The position numbers and the translations under genes are program-made. Below, one piece after another: positions 35,300 to 44,965 of a stretch of DNA of 64,000 nucleotides (positions within the stretch are counted from its first letter, which is position 1; each line of letters begins with the position of its first letter). The notes beneath the pieces were generated by a model. That model saw only the letters and a program-made list of their open reading frames with translations, did no database searches and was not told where the DNA came from. The stretch comes from Paracoccaceae bacterium (GTDB lineage Bacteria > Pseudomonadota > Alphaproteobacteria > Rhodobacterales > Rhodobacteraceae), in contig JASMHC010000016.1 in the NCBI GenBank assembly GCA_030750975.1, positions 86,132 through 150,131 on the forward strand, written 5' to 3'.

Positions 35300-36457
35300 A
35301 TGAAAACACTGAAAACGACGGAAGATCTGGCTGAATATTGCACCTATGCAAGCGGCTTTGATTATGTCACCGTAGATACTGAATTTCTTCGCGAACGCAC
35401 CTATTATTCCAAGCTTTGTCTGATCCAGCTGGCCGTAAACGGCGATGCCGAGGATGACGCGGTGCTGGTTGACCCGCTTGCCGAAGGTCTGTCGCTTGAA
35501 CCGCTGTATGAGCTGTTTCGCAACGAAGCGGTGGTCAAAGTATTCCACGCGGCCCGTCAGGACCTTGAGATATTTTTCGTGAATGCCTCGGTCATTCCGC
35601 AGCCATTGTTTGACACACAAGTTGCGGCGATGGTATGCGGCTTTGGCGAGCAGGTGGGTTATGAAACGCTTGTCAGGAAGATCGCCAGGCAATCGCTGGA
35701 CAAAAGCTCTCGTTTTACCGATTGGTCGCGCCGTCCGTTGACGGATGCGCAGGCAAGCTATGCCTTGGCCGATGTCACGCATTTGCGGACGATTTATGAA
35801 TTCCTCCGTGATCAGCTTCGCAAAACCGGCCGCGAGAAATGGTTGCGCGAAGAATTGATGATCCTGACCGATCCCGAAACCTATATCGTCCGGCCCGAGG
35901 ATGCCTGGAAGCGGGTCAAATCCCGCACGACTTCGGGCAAGTTTCTGGCCATAGTGCGCGAACTGGCACGGTTTCGTGAAACTTATGCGCAGAAAAACGA
36001 TGTTCCGCGAAATCGTGTGTTCAAGGATGATGCGTTGATCGAGCTTGCCTCGACCAAGCCGCGCTCCGAGCAGGATTTGGGGCGTTCGCGCCTGCTTTTG
36101 CGCGAAGCGCGGAAAGGCAAAATCGCCGAGGGTATCCTGAACGCAGTGCAGGACGGGGTAAACTGCCCGCCTGAAAATGCGCCCAAGCCTGACAACGGCC
36201 GGGACAAGTTGCAGGTCAATCCTGCACTGGCGGATTTGTTGCGTGTGTTGCTGAAAGCAAAAGCCGAACAAACCGGCGTGGCGCAAAAACTGATTGCCAC
36301 CTCGGCTGATCTGGACAGTATCGCCTCGGGTGCACGTGATGTCGCTGCGCTAAAAGGGTGGCGCAAAGAAGTGTTTGGCGGCGATGCGCTGCGCTTGTGT
36401 AATGGCGAAATCGCATTGTCGGCCAAGGGCAGCAGCGTGAAAATCGTTAACGTTTAA
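35300..36457 (+). CDS. rnd: Ribonuclease D
   Basis: 3'-5' exoribonuclease that trims tRNA and other structured RNA precursors. 385 residues. DEDD-type motifs: Exo I YVTVDTEFLRE, Exo II KVFHAARQDLEIF and Exo III ASYALADVTHL. An HRDC-type helical region follows from about residue 210. It is monocistronic, 80 bp after purN and 25 bp before sufE. The downstream sufE may share the transcript. Confidence 0.95.
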   Translation: MKTLKTTEDLAEYCTYASGFDYVTVDTEFLRERTYYSKLCLIQLAVNGDAEDDAVLVDPLAEGLSLEPLYELFRNEAVVKVFHAARQDLEIFFVNASVIPQPLFDTQVAAMVCGFGEQVGYETLVRKIARQSLDKSSRFTDWSRRPLTDAQASYALADVTHLRTIYEFLRDQLRKTGREKWLREELMILTDPETYIVRPEDAWKRVKSRTTSGKFLAIVRELARFRETYAQKNDVPRNRVFKDDALIELASTKPRSEQDLGRSRLLLREARKGKIAEGILNAVQDGVNCPPENAPKPDNGRDKLQVNPALADLLRVLLKAKAEQTGVAQKLIATSADLDSIASGARDVAALKGWRKEVFGGDALRLCNGEIALSAKGSSVKIVNV

Positions 36458-36482
36458 TCCCGGGATCAAGCAGGAGCAAACC

Positions 36483-36890
36483 ATGTCAGACGCTTTTGAA
36501 GACATCGTCGAGGATTTCGAATTCCTTGATGACTGGGAAGACCGTTATCGCCATGTCATCGATCTGGGCAAGGCGATGGCGCCGTTGGAAGATGCGCTTA
36601 AGGTCGAGATGAACAAGGTGCACGGCTGCGCCAGTCAGGTGTGGTTATACCCTGAAATATCCGGTGGCGTATTTGCCTTTCGTGGTGACAGCGACGCGAT
36701 GATTGTGCGCGGCCTGATCGCCGTTCTGGCGGCGCTTTATAACGGAGTTCCCGTTGCCGACGCCGCCAGGATCAACGCATCGGCTGAACTTGAGCGTTTG
36801 GGGCTTCACGAACACTTGTCGTCGCAGCGATCCAACGGCCTGAAATCGATGGTTGAACGGCTGCGAATGCTGGCCGAGGCTGCCGCCTAA
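36483..36890 (+). CDS. SufE family cysteine desulfuration protein
   Basis: 135 residues. SufE takes persulfide sulfur from SufS and delivers it for iron-sulfur cluster assembly. The accepting Cys is in MNKVHGCASQVWL, followed by FRGDSDAMIVRGLIAVL, both family hallmarks. The suf operon itself is not here, as is usual for the stand-alone alphaproteobacterial sufE. The start has a CAGGAG site. Confidence 0.94.
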   Translation: MSDAFEDIVEDFEFLDDWEDRYRHVIDLGKAMAPLEDALKVEMNKVHGCASQVWLYPEISGGVFAFRGDSDAMIVRGLIAVLAALYNGVPVADAARINASAELERLGLHEHLSSQRSNGLKSMVERLRMLAEAAA

Positions 36891-36936
36891 ATCGTTTCGT
36901 CATAGTGTTGAAACGCAGGCAATCTGCCAATACGCC

Positions 36937-37743
36937 TTAGCGGATCAGGTTCGGCCGTATCCGCAATTTCCGACGCGAATCCTGTGGCAGATGCCGGTTC
37001 AGCCGCCTGTTGACCAATCCGAAAAACCCGATGACGATCAGCGTCAGCAGGATGAAATATCCCGCCAAAATCGGGTAAGGCACGAAGGGATTAAATGTCT
37101 TGTCCGCAAAATATTTCGCGTAATACAGTGCATCGCCTTTTTGCTGGAACGCTGGAAAGCCAGAGAAGAAGACCAGCGTGGTCGCGTGGAACAGGAAGAT
37201 CGCTTCATTGGTATAGGCCGGCCAGGCAAGGCGAAGCATGGTGGGCCAGGTGATTTTGCGAAACCGCAGGAAGCCTGAAAACCCATAAGCGTCGGCGGCC
37301 TCTAAATCGCCCTTGGGGATCGACAGCAAAGCCCCGTAGAAAATCTCGCCCGAATAGGCGGCGGTGTTCAAAAACAGCACCACCAAGGCCCCAAGCCACG
37401 CCGCGGTGAACGGGGCCAGGATCGGGATGGCCCCCTTGAGGTTCAGAAACAGGAAATAGGCAAAGAAGAACTGGATAAACAGCGGAGAGCCGCGGAACAG
37501 GAATATGAACCACTCGGAAAACTTGCGGACCCACCAGATTTGCGAGGCCTTGCCCAAGGCCACGGCGGTCGCGAGAAAGAAACCGCCAAACAGGGCAAGC
37601 ACACCGAAATAGATGTTCCACAGCATGCCCGAGCCGATCAGCACTACCTGCTGGCAAATGGTGAAATCCGACCGGGGCAGCAGCCGCTCTCCGATTCCGA
37701 TCGAGCGGAGACTGTAATCGGCGATAACCTCAAGGCAGCTCAT
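36937..37743 (-). CDS. Polar amino acid ABC transporter permease (HisM type)
   Basis: 268-residue membrane permease from ATG 37743, which overlaps the upstream stop by 4 bp. The typical 'FRGSPLFIQFFFAYFLF' and the EAA loop 'EAADAYGFSGFLRFRKITWPTMLRLAWPAY' region are present in pieces. About five hydrophobic segments. It is the second permease of a complete uptake system (ATPase, binding protein, two permeases). Its tail is basic (RRLNRHLPQDSRRKLRIR). Confidence 0.9.
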   Translation of the reverse strand: MSCLEVIADYSLRSIGIGERLLPRSDFTICQQVVLIGSGMLWNIYFGVLALFGGFFLATAVALGKASQIWWVRKFSEWFIFLFRGSPLFIQFFFAYFLFLNLKGAIPILAPFTAAWLGALVVLFLNTAAYSGEIFYGALLSIPKGDLEAADAYGFSGFLRFRKITWPTMLRLAWPAYTNEAIFLFHATTLVFFSGFPAFQQKGDALYYAKYFADKTFNPFVPYPILAGYFILLTLIVIGFFGLVNRRLNRHLPQDSRRKLRIRPNLIR

Positions 37744-38624
37744 GCGGCGGCCTTTCTTTGGGCTTCGCCGCCTGCCGTGGCCTGACCATGGGTCAGGCGC
37801 TTCATGATGCGATCCAGAACGACCTCGGAAACCTTGGTGAACGCGAGGTAAAACACCAACAGGACAAGGAAGTACCACATGCGCCAGTCCCCATGGGGGT
37901 AATCCGTGAATCTCGGGCTTTTTGTTCCGCCCAGTTCGCGTGCCCAATAAACGATGTCTTCAACCCCCAGCAGGAATAAAAGAGGTGTTGCCTTGATCAA
38001 GACCATCCAAAGATTGGACAAACCGGGCAATGCATAAACCCACATCTGCGGAACGAGGATTCGCCAGAAGGTTTGCCGTTGGGACATCCCATAGGCTTCG
38101 GCGGTTTCCAGTTGCGCCTTGGGAACCGCACGCATGGCACCGTAAAGCACATTTGCCGCGAAAGCGCCGAAAACGATTGCGAAGGTCAGGACCGCCAGAA
38201 AGAACCCGTATGTTTCGTGAACCCACTGGGGTGCATTGCCAAGTGGCAATTTGGCCGCCTGACAGACGATGAAGTCATTGCCCTGGCGGATTGGTTCCTC
38301 CCAATCCGGGCATTTTACTTTGTGGCGCAGATACTCAAAGGCCTGGTCCAGCGCGATCACGAAAAACAGGAAGAACGCGATGTCCGGTACGCCGCGCACG
38401 ATGGCGATGTAACCTTTTCCCAGCACGGCCAATGGGCCAATCCGCGACCGTGCCAACATGGCCCCGCCAAAGCCGAATGCAAGCGCGGTGGGGGCGGTGA
38501 TGGCCAATAGCGCCAGAACCGTGAAAAATGACAGATAGAACGAGATTTGCTTGCCAATCGTCAGATAGCAACTCAGCCAGGTCAGGCCTTCCAACGTCGA
38601 TGGGTCTGCGCAATAGCTGAACAT
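37740..38624 (-). CDS. Polar amino acid ABC transporter permease (HisQ type)
   Basis: 294 residues, five or so membrane segments, 'AIVRGVPDIAFFLFFVIAL' and the EAA loop 'ETAEAYGMSQRQTFWRILVPQMW'. It is longer than usual because of a periplasmic insertion around residues 100-140 with Cys104-type and Cys119-type residues (KVKCPDWEEP and FIVCQAAK). Such insertions are known in opine- or histidine-type permeases. It pairs with the following permease. Confidence 0.9.
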   Translation of the reverse strand: MFSYCADPSTLEGLTWLSCYLTIGKQISFYLSFFTVLALLAITAPTALAFGFGGAMLARSRIGPLAVLGKGYIAIVRGVPDIAFFLFFVIALDQAFEYLRHKVKCPDWEEPIRQGNDFIVCQAAKLPLGNAPQWVHETYGFFLAVLTFAIVFGAFAANVLYGAMRAVPKAQLETAEAYGMSQRQTFWRILVPQMWVYALPGLSNLWMVLIKATPLLFLLGVEDIVYWARELGGTKSPRFTDYPHGDWRMWYFLVLLVFYLAFTKVSEVVLDRIMKRLTHGQATAGGEAQRKAAA

Positions 38625-38725
38625 GTTACATTTCCCCCAAGGGATTCCTTTCGTATGCGACGGCTTTAGTCAACATTGGGCTTTGAAAAGCCCAAAGGAC
38701 GCCAAAAGCGCCAATCGCAAACAAC

Positions 38726-38749
38726 AAGGGGCGCAGGTTGGCGCCCCTT
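38726..38749 (-). terminator. Intra-operon attenuator between binding-protein and permease genes
   Basis: AAGGGGCGC / GCGCCCCTT form a perfect 9 bp stem with a 6-base loop, 27 bp past the binding-protein stop on the minus strand. The T run after it is weak, which fits partial termination giving more binding protein than permease. Confidence 0.7.
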
Positions 38750-38775
38750 GTCTTGAATTGGTTTGCAGACCTGTC

Positions 38776-39492
38776 TTACTGCCAGGTCGAGGAAACTTCC
38801 CATTTCTCGATCAAAGCGTTCAGGCTGCCGTCGTCTTTCATCGACTGGATGGCTGCGTTGAAGGTTTCGCGCAGTTCGCCGTCGCTTTCACGGATACCCA
38901 TGCCGACACCGCCGCCGATCTGCTCCATCCGATCAAGGATGACCATGCCATCCTGACCGTCGAACGTTGCCAGATAGCTCTGATCGGCAAGAACCGCGTC
39001 GGCTTCGCCGTTGCGTACAGCCGCAACGGTTTCTTCCGGTGTCGCGAATTCGATCAGCGTCCAGCCCGCGTTGGCAACGAAGGCGGCCTGAATGGTTGCG
39101 GTCTGTGCCGCAATCACGCCAGAGGTCACATCAAGACCGCTGTCCATGGCAAGGAATACCGACGGATCGGGCGGGGTATAGGCTTGGGTGAAGTCGATTA
39201 CTTCGTCACGCTCGTCAGTTACGGACATTCCGGCGATAATGGTGTCATAGTTGCCTGACACGAGGTTCGGAATGATCGAATCCCATTCATTTGTGACCCA
39301 TTCACATTCCAGATCGGCGCGGGCGCACAATTCGTCACCCAATTCACGCTCGAACCCGTCGATTTCGCCGGCATCGTTGATAAAGTTCCATGGTGCATAG
39401 GCACCTTCCGTGCCCATACGGACGACTGAATCGGCCATTGCAGCGCTTGCCGCGATTGCCAATACAGTGGTTGTCATTAGCAGTTTCTTCAT
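38776..39492 (-). CDS. Polar amino acid ABC transporter substrate-binding protein
   Basis: 238-residue periplasmic protein with a signal peptide (MKKLLMTTTVLAIAASAAMA). The ligand-binding fold has VRMGTEGAYAPWNF, GFERELGDELCARADLECEWV and IIPNLVSGNYDTIIAGMSVTDER, matching the lysine/arginine/ornithine-histidine group. Two Cys near residues 56 and 63 could form the disulfide seen in that group. It is the second gene of the operon, 15 bp after the ATPase. Confidence 0.92.
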   Translation of the reverse strand: MKKLLMTTTVLAIAASAAMADSVVRMGTEGAYAPWNFINDAGEIDGFERELGDELCARADLECEWVTNEWDSIIPNLVSGNYDTIIAGMSVTDERDEVIDFTQAYTPPDPSVFLAMDSGLDVTSGVIAAQTATIQAAFVANAGWTLIEFATPEETVAAVRNGEADAVLADQSYLATFDGQDGMVILDRMEQIGGGVGMGIRESDGELRETFNAAIQSMKDDGSLNALIEKWEVSSTWQ

Positions 39493-39507
39493 TGCTTTCT
39501 CCCTTGG

Positions 39508-40284
39508 TTACGCATGAGACGTTGCAGAAAGAAATCCCTGCAAACGCTCGGTTTGGGGGCTGCCAAACAATCTGTCCGGCGGCCCTTGTTCTTCGATTCG
39601 GCCCTGATGCAGGAACACGACGTGATCAGACGTGTCGGCGGCCATCTTCATGTCATGGGTGACCAAAAGCATGGTGCGCCCCTCGGACGCCAAATCTTTG
39701 ATGACCTTGACGACCTCTTGTTCAAGCTCGGGATCCAATGCCGATGTCGGTTCGTCAAACAACAAGGCCTCAGGCTCCATGCACAATGCCCGGGCAATGG
39801 CGGCACGTTGTTGTTGCCCACCCGAAAGCTGGGCTGGCCAGGCGTCACATTTGTCGCCGATACCGACCTTGTCCAGATATTTCCGAGCCGAAGTTTCAAC
39901 CTCGTCCCTGTCGCGCCCAAGAACCGTTACCGGGGCTTCCATGACATTTTGCAGGATGGTCATGTGAGACCACAGGTTGAACTGTTGAAACACCATCGAC
40001 AGGTTGGTTCGAATTCGCAGGATCTGCTTTGCATCGGCGGGTCGTCGGACATTGTCGTTTCCGGCCCAAGTCACAGGTTCGCCCTTGAACAGAATTTCGC
40101 CTTGCTGGCTGTCTTCCAGCAAGTTCGCGCAACGCAGCAACGTGGATTTCCCCGAGCCGGAAGACCCGATAAGCGACACCACATCGCCTTTGCGGGCGGA
40201 AATGTCGACGCCGCGCAGCACTTCAAGGTCGCCGAAACGCTTGTGAAGATTTCTTATTTCGATAACAGGCGCTTTTTCCGCCAT
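39508..40284 (-). CDS. Polar amino acid ABC transporter ATPase (HisP type)
   Basis: 258 residues. Walker A IGSSGSGKSTLLR, signature LSGGQQQRAAIARAL, Walker B ALLFDEPTSALDPEL, and the H-loop in MLLVTHDMKMA. An insertion near residues 75-90 (NVRRPADAKQ) is typical of HisP/OccP proteins. It is the first gene of the operon. The upstream 115 bp up to the PhnD-like gene should hold the promoter. Confidence 0.93.
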   Translation of the reverse strand: MAEKAPVIEIRNLHKRFGDLEVLRGVDISARKGDVVSLIGSSGSGKSTLLRCANLLEDSQQGEILFKGEPVTWAGNDNVRRPADAKQILRIRTNLSMVFQQFNLWSHMTILQNVMEAPVTVLGRDRDEVETSARKYLDKVGIGDKCDAWPAQLSGGQQQRAAIARALCMEPEALLFDEPTSALDPELEQEVVKVIKDLASEGRTMLLVTHDMKMAADTSDHVVFLHQGRIEEQGPPDRLFGSPQTERLQGFLSATSHA

Positions 40285-40400
40285 ATCCCCCCCATGGATA
40301 GACCAATTCGGATTATTCGTCTTTGGCGCACATGATGCAATCGAGAAATGAGCGCTAAATCTTCGACAACCCGGCCTTTGGCAGGCATTTGAGGCCCAGC

Positions 40401-41126
40401 TTAAGCCCGAGGCAAGGGTATCGTAAGGTAAGCTTCACGCGGTATTGGCACGAAGCCTTTGATTTGCAGCAATTTTCGGCTGTTTTCGTCAAGATTGTCC
40501 ATTGCCTTTACCACCGCATGCGCGATTTCCACCGGATTGCGGGATTTTGCGGTTATGAAAGGCAATCCCGGGCTTGGTTCGGTCTTGGCGATTACGGACA
40601 GGTGATCCGCGAAAGCGTCATAGGTCCGTATCTGGTTCCAGGTCACCACATCGAGCGCCGCAATATCCGCACGTCCTTCGGCAACCGCCCTGGCCGAGGC
40701 CGCATGAGCACCCGTCTGCACCATTTCTTTCACATTGCCCCCCTTTGGCACGTGCGCCCAGAAAGCCGCCCAGCCGGATTGGGAAAGCTTTTCGTTATAG
40801 GCAAACCGCAATCTGGACAGATCGGACAGATCAACGCCGACATCCGACCGTGCGACAATTACACTGCGGTAATATCCGGGCGGGCATCCTTCCACGTCAT
40901 AATCCGGTGTCCCGACCAGATGAACCAGCTTGTGCAGGCTGTGGCGAAAGGGCAGACCGCAGGTTTGGGCAAAAAGAAGGTCTGGGGATTGCCACGCCTG
41001 CCAGACATCGACACCGCGTGTCAACCGTTCAGGGCCATACCCCAAATTCGACCGGATCAGAGACCAGAATGTGTCGTTTGCGCCCGAAGTTTCCGGCCGG
41101 TCATACATGCCCAGAACGGCGATCAT
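40401..41126 (-). CDS. PhnD/SsuA-like substrate-binding-fold protein without signal peptide
   Basis: 241 residues with the phosphonate-binding-protein pattern: LGMYDRPET near the start, FAQTCGLPFRH, GYYRSVIVARSD, LRFAYNEKLSQSG and DIAALDVVTW. It lacks a signal peptide, because the fold begins within the first ten residues, so it is probably cytosolic or is exported in another way. No permease or ATPase gene is adjacent. The start overlaps the TerB-like gene stop by 4 bp. Ligand unknown. Confidence 0.75.
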   Translation of the reverse strand: MIAVLGMYDRPETSGANDTFWSLIRSNLGYGPERLTRGVDVWQAWQSPDLLFAQTCGLPFRHSLHKLVHLVGTPDYDVEGCPPGYYRSVIVARSDVGVDLSDLSRLRFAYNEKLSQSGWAAFWAHVPKGGNVKEMVQTGAHAASARAVAEGRADIAALDVVTWNQIRTYDAFADHLSVIAKTEPSPGLPFITAKSRNPVEIAHAVVKAMDNLDENSRKLLQIKGFVPIPREAYLTIPLPRA

Positions 41127-41560
41127 CCGGCTGTCACACGCTGACGCGCCAAGGCACTGTCGCGGTCATTGATGCCAAGCAGGTTGGATACCAGTCGTAA
41201 CAGACTGTCCTCTTCCGCGTCCCGCTTGCCATCTGCCAGAACCACCTTCCAAAGGTCTTCGACCACACCGATGCGATCCTCAAGCGGGACGGCATCCTTG
41301 ATGGCGCGGGTGAATTGGACAGTGTCCGCGGCCTGTTCCTCGGCCTTTTCGGCTTGCCGACGAAGTGCCGTGGCCTCGAACGGCGACAAGTCATAGCGGG
41401 CCATCAGAAGCTTATCGATCTGATCAGCCTCGGCATCGTCATAGAAATTGTCAGACCTTGCCACGCGGACCAGCAATGCGGTCAGGGCCAGACGTGCGTC
41501 TTCATCTGGCAAAGTGGCGGGCACGCCCTTGAGCACGGATGTCAGGAATTTTGAAAGCAT
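41123..41560 (-). CDS. TerB-like protein (tellurite resistance TerB family)
   Basis: 145 residues, all-helical and acidic. The core ALTALLVRVARSDNFYDDAEADQIDKLL, EDRIGVVEDLWKVVLADGKRDAEEDSLLRLVSNLLGI (given here in family terms as two DxxxxxxE helices) matches the TerB fold. It probably binds metal ions or acts as an interaction module. It lies between DUF1330 and PhnD-like genes with 3 bp and 4 bp junctions; a tellurite role is not implied. Confidence 0.78.
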   Translation of the reverse strand: MLSKFLTSVLKGVPATLPDEDARLALTALLVRVARSDNFYDDAEADQIDKLLMARYDLSPFEATALRRQAEKAEEQAADTVQFTRAIKDAVPLEDRIGVVEDLWKVVLADGKRDAEEDSLLRLVSNLLGINDRDSALARQRVTAG

Positions 41561-41563
41561 GTC

Positions 41564-41857
41564 TTAGCCGTCATACCCTTCAACAATAATCAGATCAGTT
41601 TCCGAAATCGGTAGCCGGATTGCCAGTGCGGATTGGTATTCCGGTGACTTGTAGCAATCGATTGCCGCCTGATAGGACGGGAATTCGATAACGACGGTGC
41701 GCGGGTTGCACTGGCCCTCGCGCACTTCTTGTACGCCCGCGCGGATTACAAATTTTGCGCCGAATTTGGCAAAAGCCACCGCGTTGGCGGTTTTGTAGTC
41801 TTCATATTTCTCGGCGTCGTGAACGATATTGTGGGCAATCCAATAGCCTTTTGGCAT
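41564..41857 (-). CDS. DUF1330 family protein
   Basis: 97 residues, a dimeric alpha/beta-barrel type small protein. The start MPKGYWIAHN, then FGAKFVIRAG, TVVIEFPSYQAAIDCYKSPEYQ (in pieces) match DUF1330. ATG 41857 is preferred over the TTG two codons upstream because an AAGGAAAG site is at the right distance. No known reaction. It is the first gene of a three-gene unit with TerB-like and PhnD-like genes. Confidence 0.85.
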   Translation of the reverse strand: MPKGYWIAHNIVHDAEKYEDYKTANAVAFAKFGAKFVIRAGVQEVREGQCNPRTVVIEFPSYQAAIDCYKSPEYQSALAIRLPISETDLIIVEGYDG

Positions 41858-41912
41858 GATCAATCTTTCCTTGTTTAGACCTCCGAACTAGATCGGAGTT
41901 TTCCATGAAAGG

Positions 41913-42698
41913 TCAAGATACGAGATTGGCGAAGTGACGGCCCAGACGTTTCATTTCGTCTGCGATGCCAAAAGGGGCGTTGACGATGAACATGCCCGAA
42001 CCGATCATTTTGTGACCCTGCCTTACAGGGGGAAACCGCACCTCGTGGCAAAGCGCATCGGGTAGTGAGGCCTTCAGTGATTTGACCATCCCTTGCTGGA
42101 CACCTGAAATCAGGATCGGATACCAAAGCGCGATCACCCCGACATTCCATTTTCGGTGAAGCGCAGGCAGGGCGCGGGCCATCGTGTCGTAGTCTGATTT
42201 CACCTCATAGCTTGGATCGATCAGAAGCAGCCCGCGACGTGGGCTAGGGGGACACCAGCTTTGGGCGGTTTCAATCCCGTCCTTTTGCAGGATTTTCGCC
42301 CCGCTGCCTTTCATGGCCATCCTGAGGGCCATAACCTCTTGCGGATGTAATTCGCACAGTGTTGAGGAATCTTGCGGGCGTAGGAATTCAGCGGCCAGCA
42401 GGGGCGAACCGGCATAGGCTGTGTTTCCGTGGGCTTCGCGGATCGCATCCAGTGCGCGCCGATAGGGATGGTCGTTGCCAAACCAGTCGTGCAGCACCAT
42501 GACGACGCCCTTTTCGGCTTCACCGGTTTTGGCGGCTTCCCGAGCGGTAAGATCATAAAGCCCACGTCCCGCATGGCTTTCGAAATAGGAAAGTGGTTTG
42601 TCCTTGTGGGTCAGATAGTTAAGCATCCAGCAAAGCAATGCGTGCTTTTGGACATCCGCCAGATTTCCTGCGTGGTAGAGGTGTTGATAAGACAGCAT
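41913..42698 (-). CDS. rlmJ: 23S rRNA (adenine-2030-N6)-methyltransferase
   Basis: 261 residues from ATG 42698 (MLSYQHLYHAGNLADVQKH, the standard RlmJ start). Motifs are FESHAGRGLYDL for SAM binding and LLIDPSYEVKSDY, where DPSY is the N6-adenine methyltransferase motif IV. It modifies A2030 of 23S rRNA. It is a single gene between the DUF1330 unit and pyrG. Confidence 0.92.
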   Translation of the reverse strand: MLSYQHLYHAGNLADVQKHALLCWMLNYLTHKDKPLSYFESHAGRGLYDLTAREAAKTGEAEKGVVMVLHDWFGNDHPYRRALDAIREAHGNTAYAGSPLLAAEFLRPQDSSTLCELHPQEVMALRMAMKGSGAKILQKDGIETAQSWCPPSPRRGLLLIDPSYEVKSDYDTMARALPALHRKWNVGVIALWYPILISGVQQGMVKSLKASLPDALCHEVRFPPVRQGHKMIGSGMFIVNAPFGIADEMKRLGRHFANLVS

Positions 42699-42797
42699 AT
42701 ACACAGCTCAGAAAAAAAGGACCACGCAGGGCGTTTTTGGGGTCAGTGGCCTTGAACGCCGAAAAAGGGCCAAGGTGTTTTTTCGCCAATCCAGTGC

Positions 42798-44441
42798 CTA
42801 TACAAGTCGTGACGTTTCCACCGCCGCACGCACGAAATCGGCAAACAGGGGATGCGGATCGAACGGTTTTGACTTCAACTCGGGGTGGAACTGCACGCCG
42901 ATAAACCACGGGTGATCCTTCCATTCGACGATTTCGGGCAAGCGGCCGTCCGGCGATACGCCCGAAAATAGCAGACCGCAGCTTTCCAGCTTTTCACGAT
43001 AACGCATGTCCACCTCGTACCGGTGGCGATGGCGTTCCTCGATATCGGTTGTCCCATAGACTTTTGCGACATTTGATCCGTCGGTCAAAGTGGCGCTGTA
43101 GGCACCCAGACGCATGGTGCCGCCTTTGTCGTCGGCGACGCTGCGCTCGACCTTGTGATTGCCCTGTACCCATTCCTTCAGGTGATAGACAACCGGCTCA
43201 AACCGTTTGCCGCCCGCTTCGTGGTCAAACTCTTCGGACCCGGCGGTCTTGATACCTGCCACGTTGCGTGCGCCTTCGATCACCGCCATTTGCATGCCGA
43301 GGCAAATCCCGAGATAGGGTATCTTGCGGGTGCGGGCAAATTCGGCCGCTTTGATTTTGCCTTCTGTGCCACGCTCTCCGAAACCGCCCGGAACCAGAAT
43401 TGCGTGGAACCCCTCCAGATGCGGGGCGGGGTCTTCCGTATCGAAAATCTCGGCATCGACCCATTCGACCTTGACCCGGACCCGATTGGCCATACCGCCA
43501 TGGGTCAGTGCCTCTTTGATCGACTTATAGGCGTCTTCAAGCTGGACGTATTTCCCGACAATCGCGATCTTTACCTCGCCATCGGTGTTGTGGATACGGT
43601 CAGCGACATCATTCCAGATCGTCAGGTCAGGCCGCGGCGCGGGCGAGATATTGAACGCATCCAGCACCGCCTGATCCAGCCCTTCGCGGTGATAGGCCAG
43701 AGGCGCTTCGTAGATCGAACCAAGGTCATAGGCCGCAACAACGGCCTCTTTGCGCACGTTACAGAACAGCGCGATTTTCTGACGTTCCTTTTCGGGGATC
43801 GGCTGTTCGGACCGGCACACAAGAATATCCGGCGCGATACCGATCGATTGAAGCTCTTTGACGCTGTGCTGGGTCGGCTTGGTTTTCAGCTCTCCGCTGG
43901 CGGCAAGATAGGGCAGCAACGTCAGATGCATGAATATACATTCGCCGCGCGGGCGGTCATGGCTGAACTGGCGGATCGCCTCAAAGAAGGGCAGGCCTTC
44001 GATGTCGCCGACCGTTCCGCCGATTTCACAAAGCATGAAATCCACCTCGTCATCGCCGATCTCGATGAATTTCTTGATTTCGTTGGTGACATGGGGAACC
44101 ACCTGAATGGTTTTTCCCAGATAGTCACCACGGCGCTCTTTCTCGAGCACGTTAGTGTAGATGCGGCCCGAGGAAACCGAGTCAGTCAATCGCGCGGGAA
44201 CACCGGTGAAACGCTCGTAGTGACCCAAATCTAGATCGGTTTCGGCCCCGTCATCGGTGACAAACACTTCGCCATGTTCAAACGGCGACATCGTGCCCGG
44301 ATCGACGTTAAGGTAGGGGTCCAGCTTGCGCAGCCTGACGCTGAAACCCCGTGCCTGAAGCAGCGCCCCCAATGCAGCAGAGGCCAAGCCTTTGCCCAAG
44401 GATGAAACCACACCGCCTGTAATGAAAATATAGCGCGCCAT
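42798..44441 (-). CDS. pyrG: CTP synthase
   Basis: Makes CTP from UTP with glutamine and ATP. 547 residues. The synthetase domain starts [16 protein letters not shown] (P-loop). The glutamine amidotransferase has the catalytic Cys in [12 protein letters not shown] and the His and Glu in [12 protein letters not shown]. Lies downstream of secG on the same strand, 161 bp apart, a common alphaproteobacterial order. Confidence 0.97.
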   Translation of the reverse strand: MARYIFITGGVVSSLGKGLASAALGALLQARGFSVRLRKLDPYLNVDPGTMSPFEHGEVFVTDDGAETDLDLGHYERFTGVPARLTDSVSSGRIYTNVLEKERRGDYLGKTIQVVPHVTNEIKKFIEIGDDEVDFMLCEIGGTVGDIEGLPFFEAIRQFSHDRPRGECIFMHLTLLPYLAASGELKTKPTQHSVKELQSIGIAPDILVCRSEQPIPEKERQKIALFCNVRKEAVVAAYDLGSIYEAPLAYHREGLDQAVLDAFNISPAPRPDLTIWNDVADRIHNTDGEVKIAIVGKYVQLEDAYKSIKEALTHGGMANRVRVKVEWVDAEIFDTEDPAPHLEGFHAILVPGGFGERGTEGKIKAAEFARTRKIPYLGICLGMQMAVIEGARNVAGIKTAGSEEFDHEAGGKRFEPVVYHLKEWVQGNHKVERSVADDKGGTMRLGAYSATLTDGSNVAKVYGTTDIEERHRHRYEVDMRYREKLESCGLLFSGVSPDGRLPEIVEWKDHPWFIGVQFHPELKSKPFDPHPLFADFVRAAVETSRLV

Positions 44442-44486
44442 CCGGCCCGAACCCCCGCGATCATTCGTTCATTTTTCTTGCGAATC

Positions 44487-44506
44487 GATGCCGAAAAAAC
44501 GGCATC
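44487..44506 (-). other. Hairpin between secG and pyrG
   Basis: GATGCCG / CGGCATC pair around a six-T loop on the minus strand. A possible attenuator in the pyrG leader; there is no T run after the stem. A second small palindrome lies nearby at about 44553-44571 (CGCAACAT / ATGTTGCG). Confidence 0.4.
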
Positions 44507-44602
44507 ACCACGGGATTTAAGAATTATCAGATTCGCAAATCTCGTGCAACAGCGCCGCAACATGATGTTGCGACACAGAATTTCTTCCCAAAGTATAGTG
44601 GT

Positions 44603-44965
44603 TTAGTTGGCCGAAGGTGTCAGCGGCGAGTCATCTGTGCTTGGCGGCAGCAGATCGTTTGCATCCGGTAGTGGCGGAACGCCTTCCTCGACAACGGGGG
44701 CCTCGGTGCCCAAACGGTCTACGACCGATCCGCTTGCCGATTTCTGTGCCGCGATGATTGTCAGGGCAATCGAGGTGCCAATGAACGCCACCGCAAGAAT
44801 CCACGTCACACGGCCCATTGCCGTTCCGGCCGATCGGGCCGAGACAGCCCCACCGCCGCCACCGCCACCCATCGCGCCAATTCCGCCTTCGGATCTTTGC
44901 AGCAGAACGACCGCAATCAGGCCAAGGGCCAGAAGCAGGTGGACGATTAGGACGATGTTTTCCAT
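44603..44965 (-). CDS. secG: SecG, preprotein translocase subunit
   Basis: 120 residues with two membrane helices (about 2-22 and 53-74) linked by a loop with LQRSEGGIGAMGGGGGGGAVSARSA, the SecG glycine-rich motif, followed by a Pro-rich acidic tail. Accessory subunit of SecYEG that aids SecA-driven export. Divergent from the nitrile hydratase operon. Confidence 0.94.
   Translation of the reverse strand: MENIVLIVHLLLALGLIAVVLLQRSEGGIGAMGGGGGGGAVSARSAGTAMGRVTWILAVAFIGTSIALTIIAAQKSASGSVVDRLGTEAPVVEEGVPPLPDANDLLPPSTDDSPLTPSAN

Noticed and set aside
36893..36945. Possible fifth fragment of the dispersed hairpin element after sufE
   Set aside because: It shares ATCGTTTCG and GTTGAAACGCAGGCAA, but the hairpin II half is missing and the match is too short to distinguish from chance.
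43155..44234. 359-codon plus-strand frame opposite pyrG
   Set aside because: Shadow of CTP synthase, which carries all catalytic motifs.
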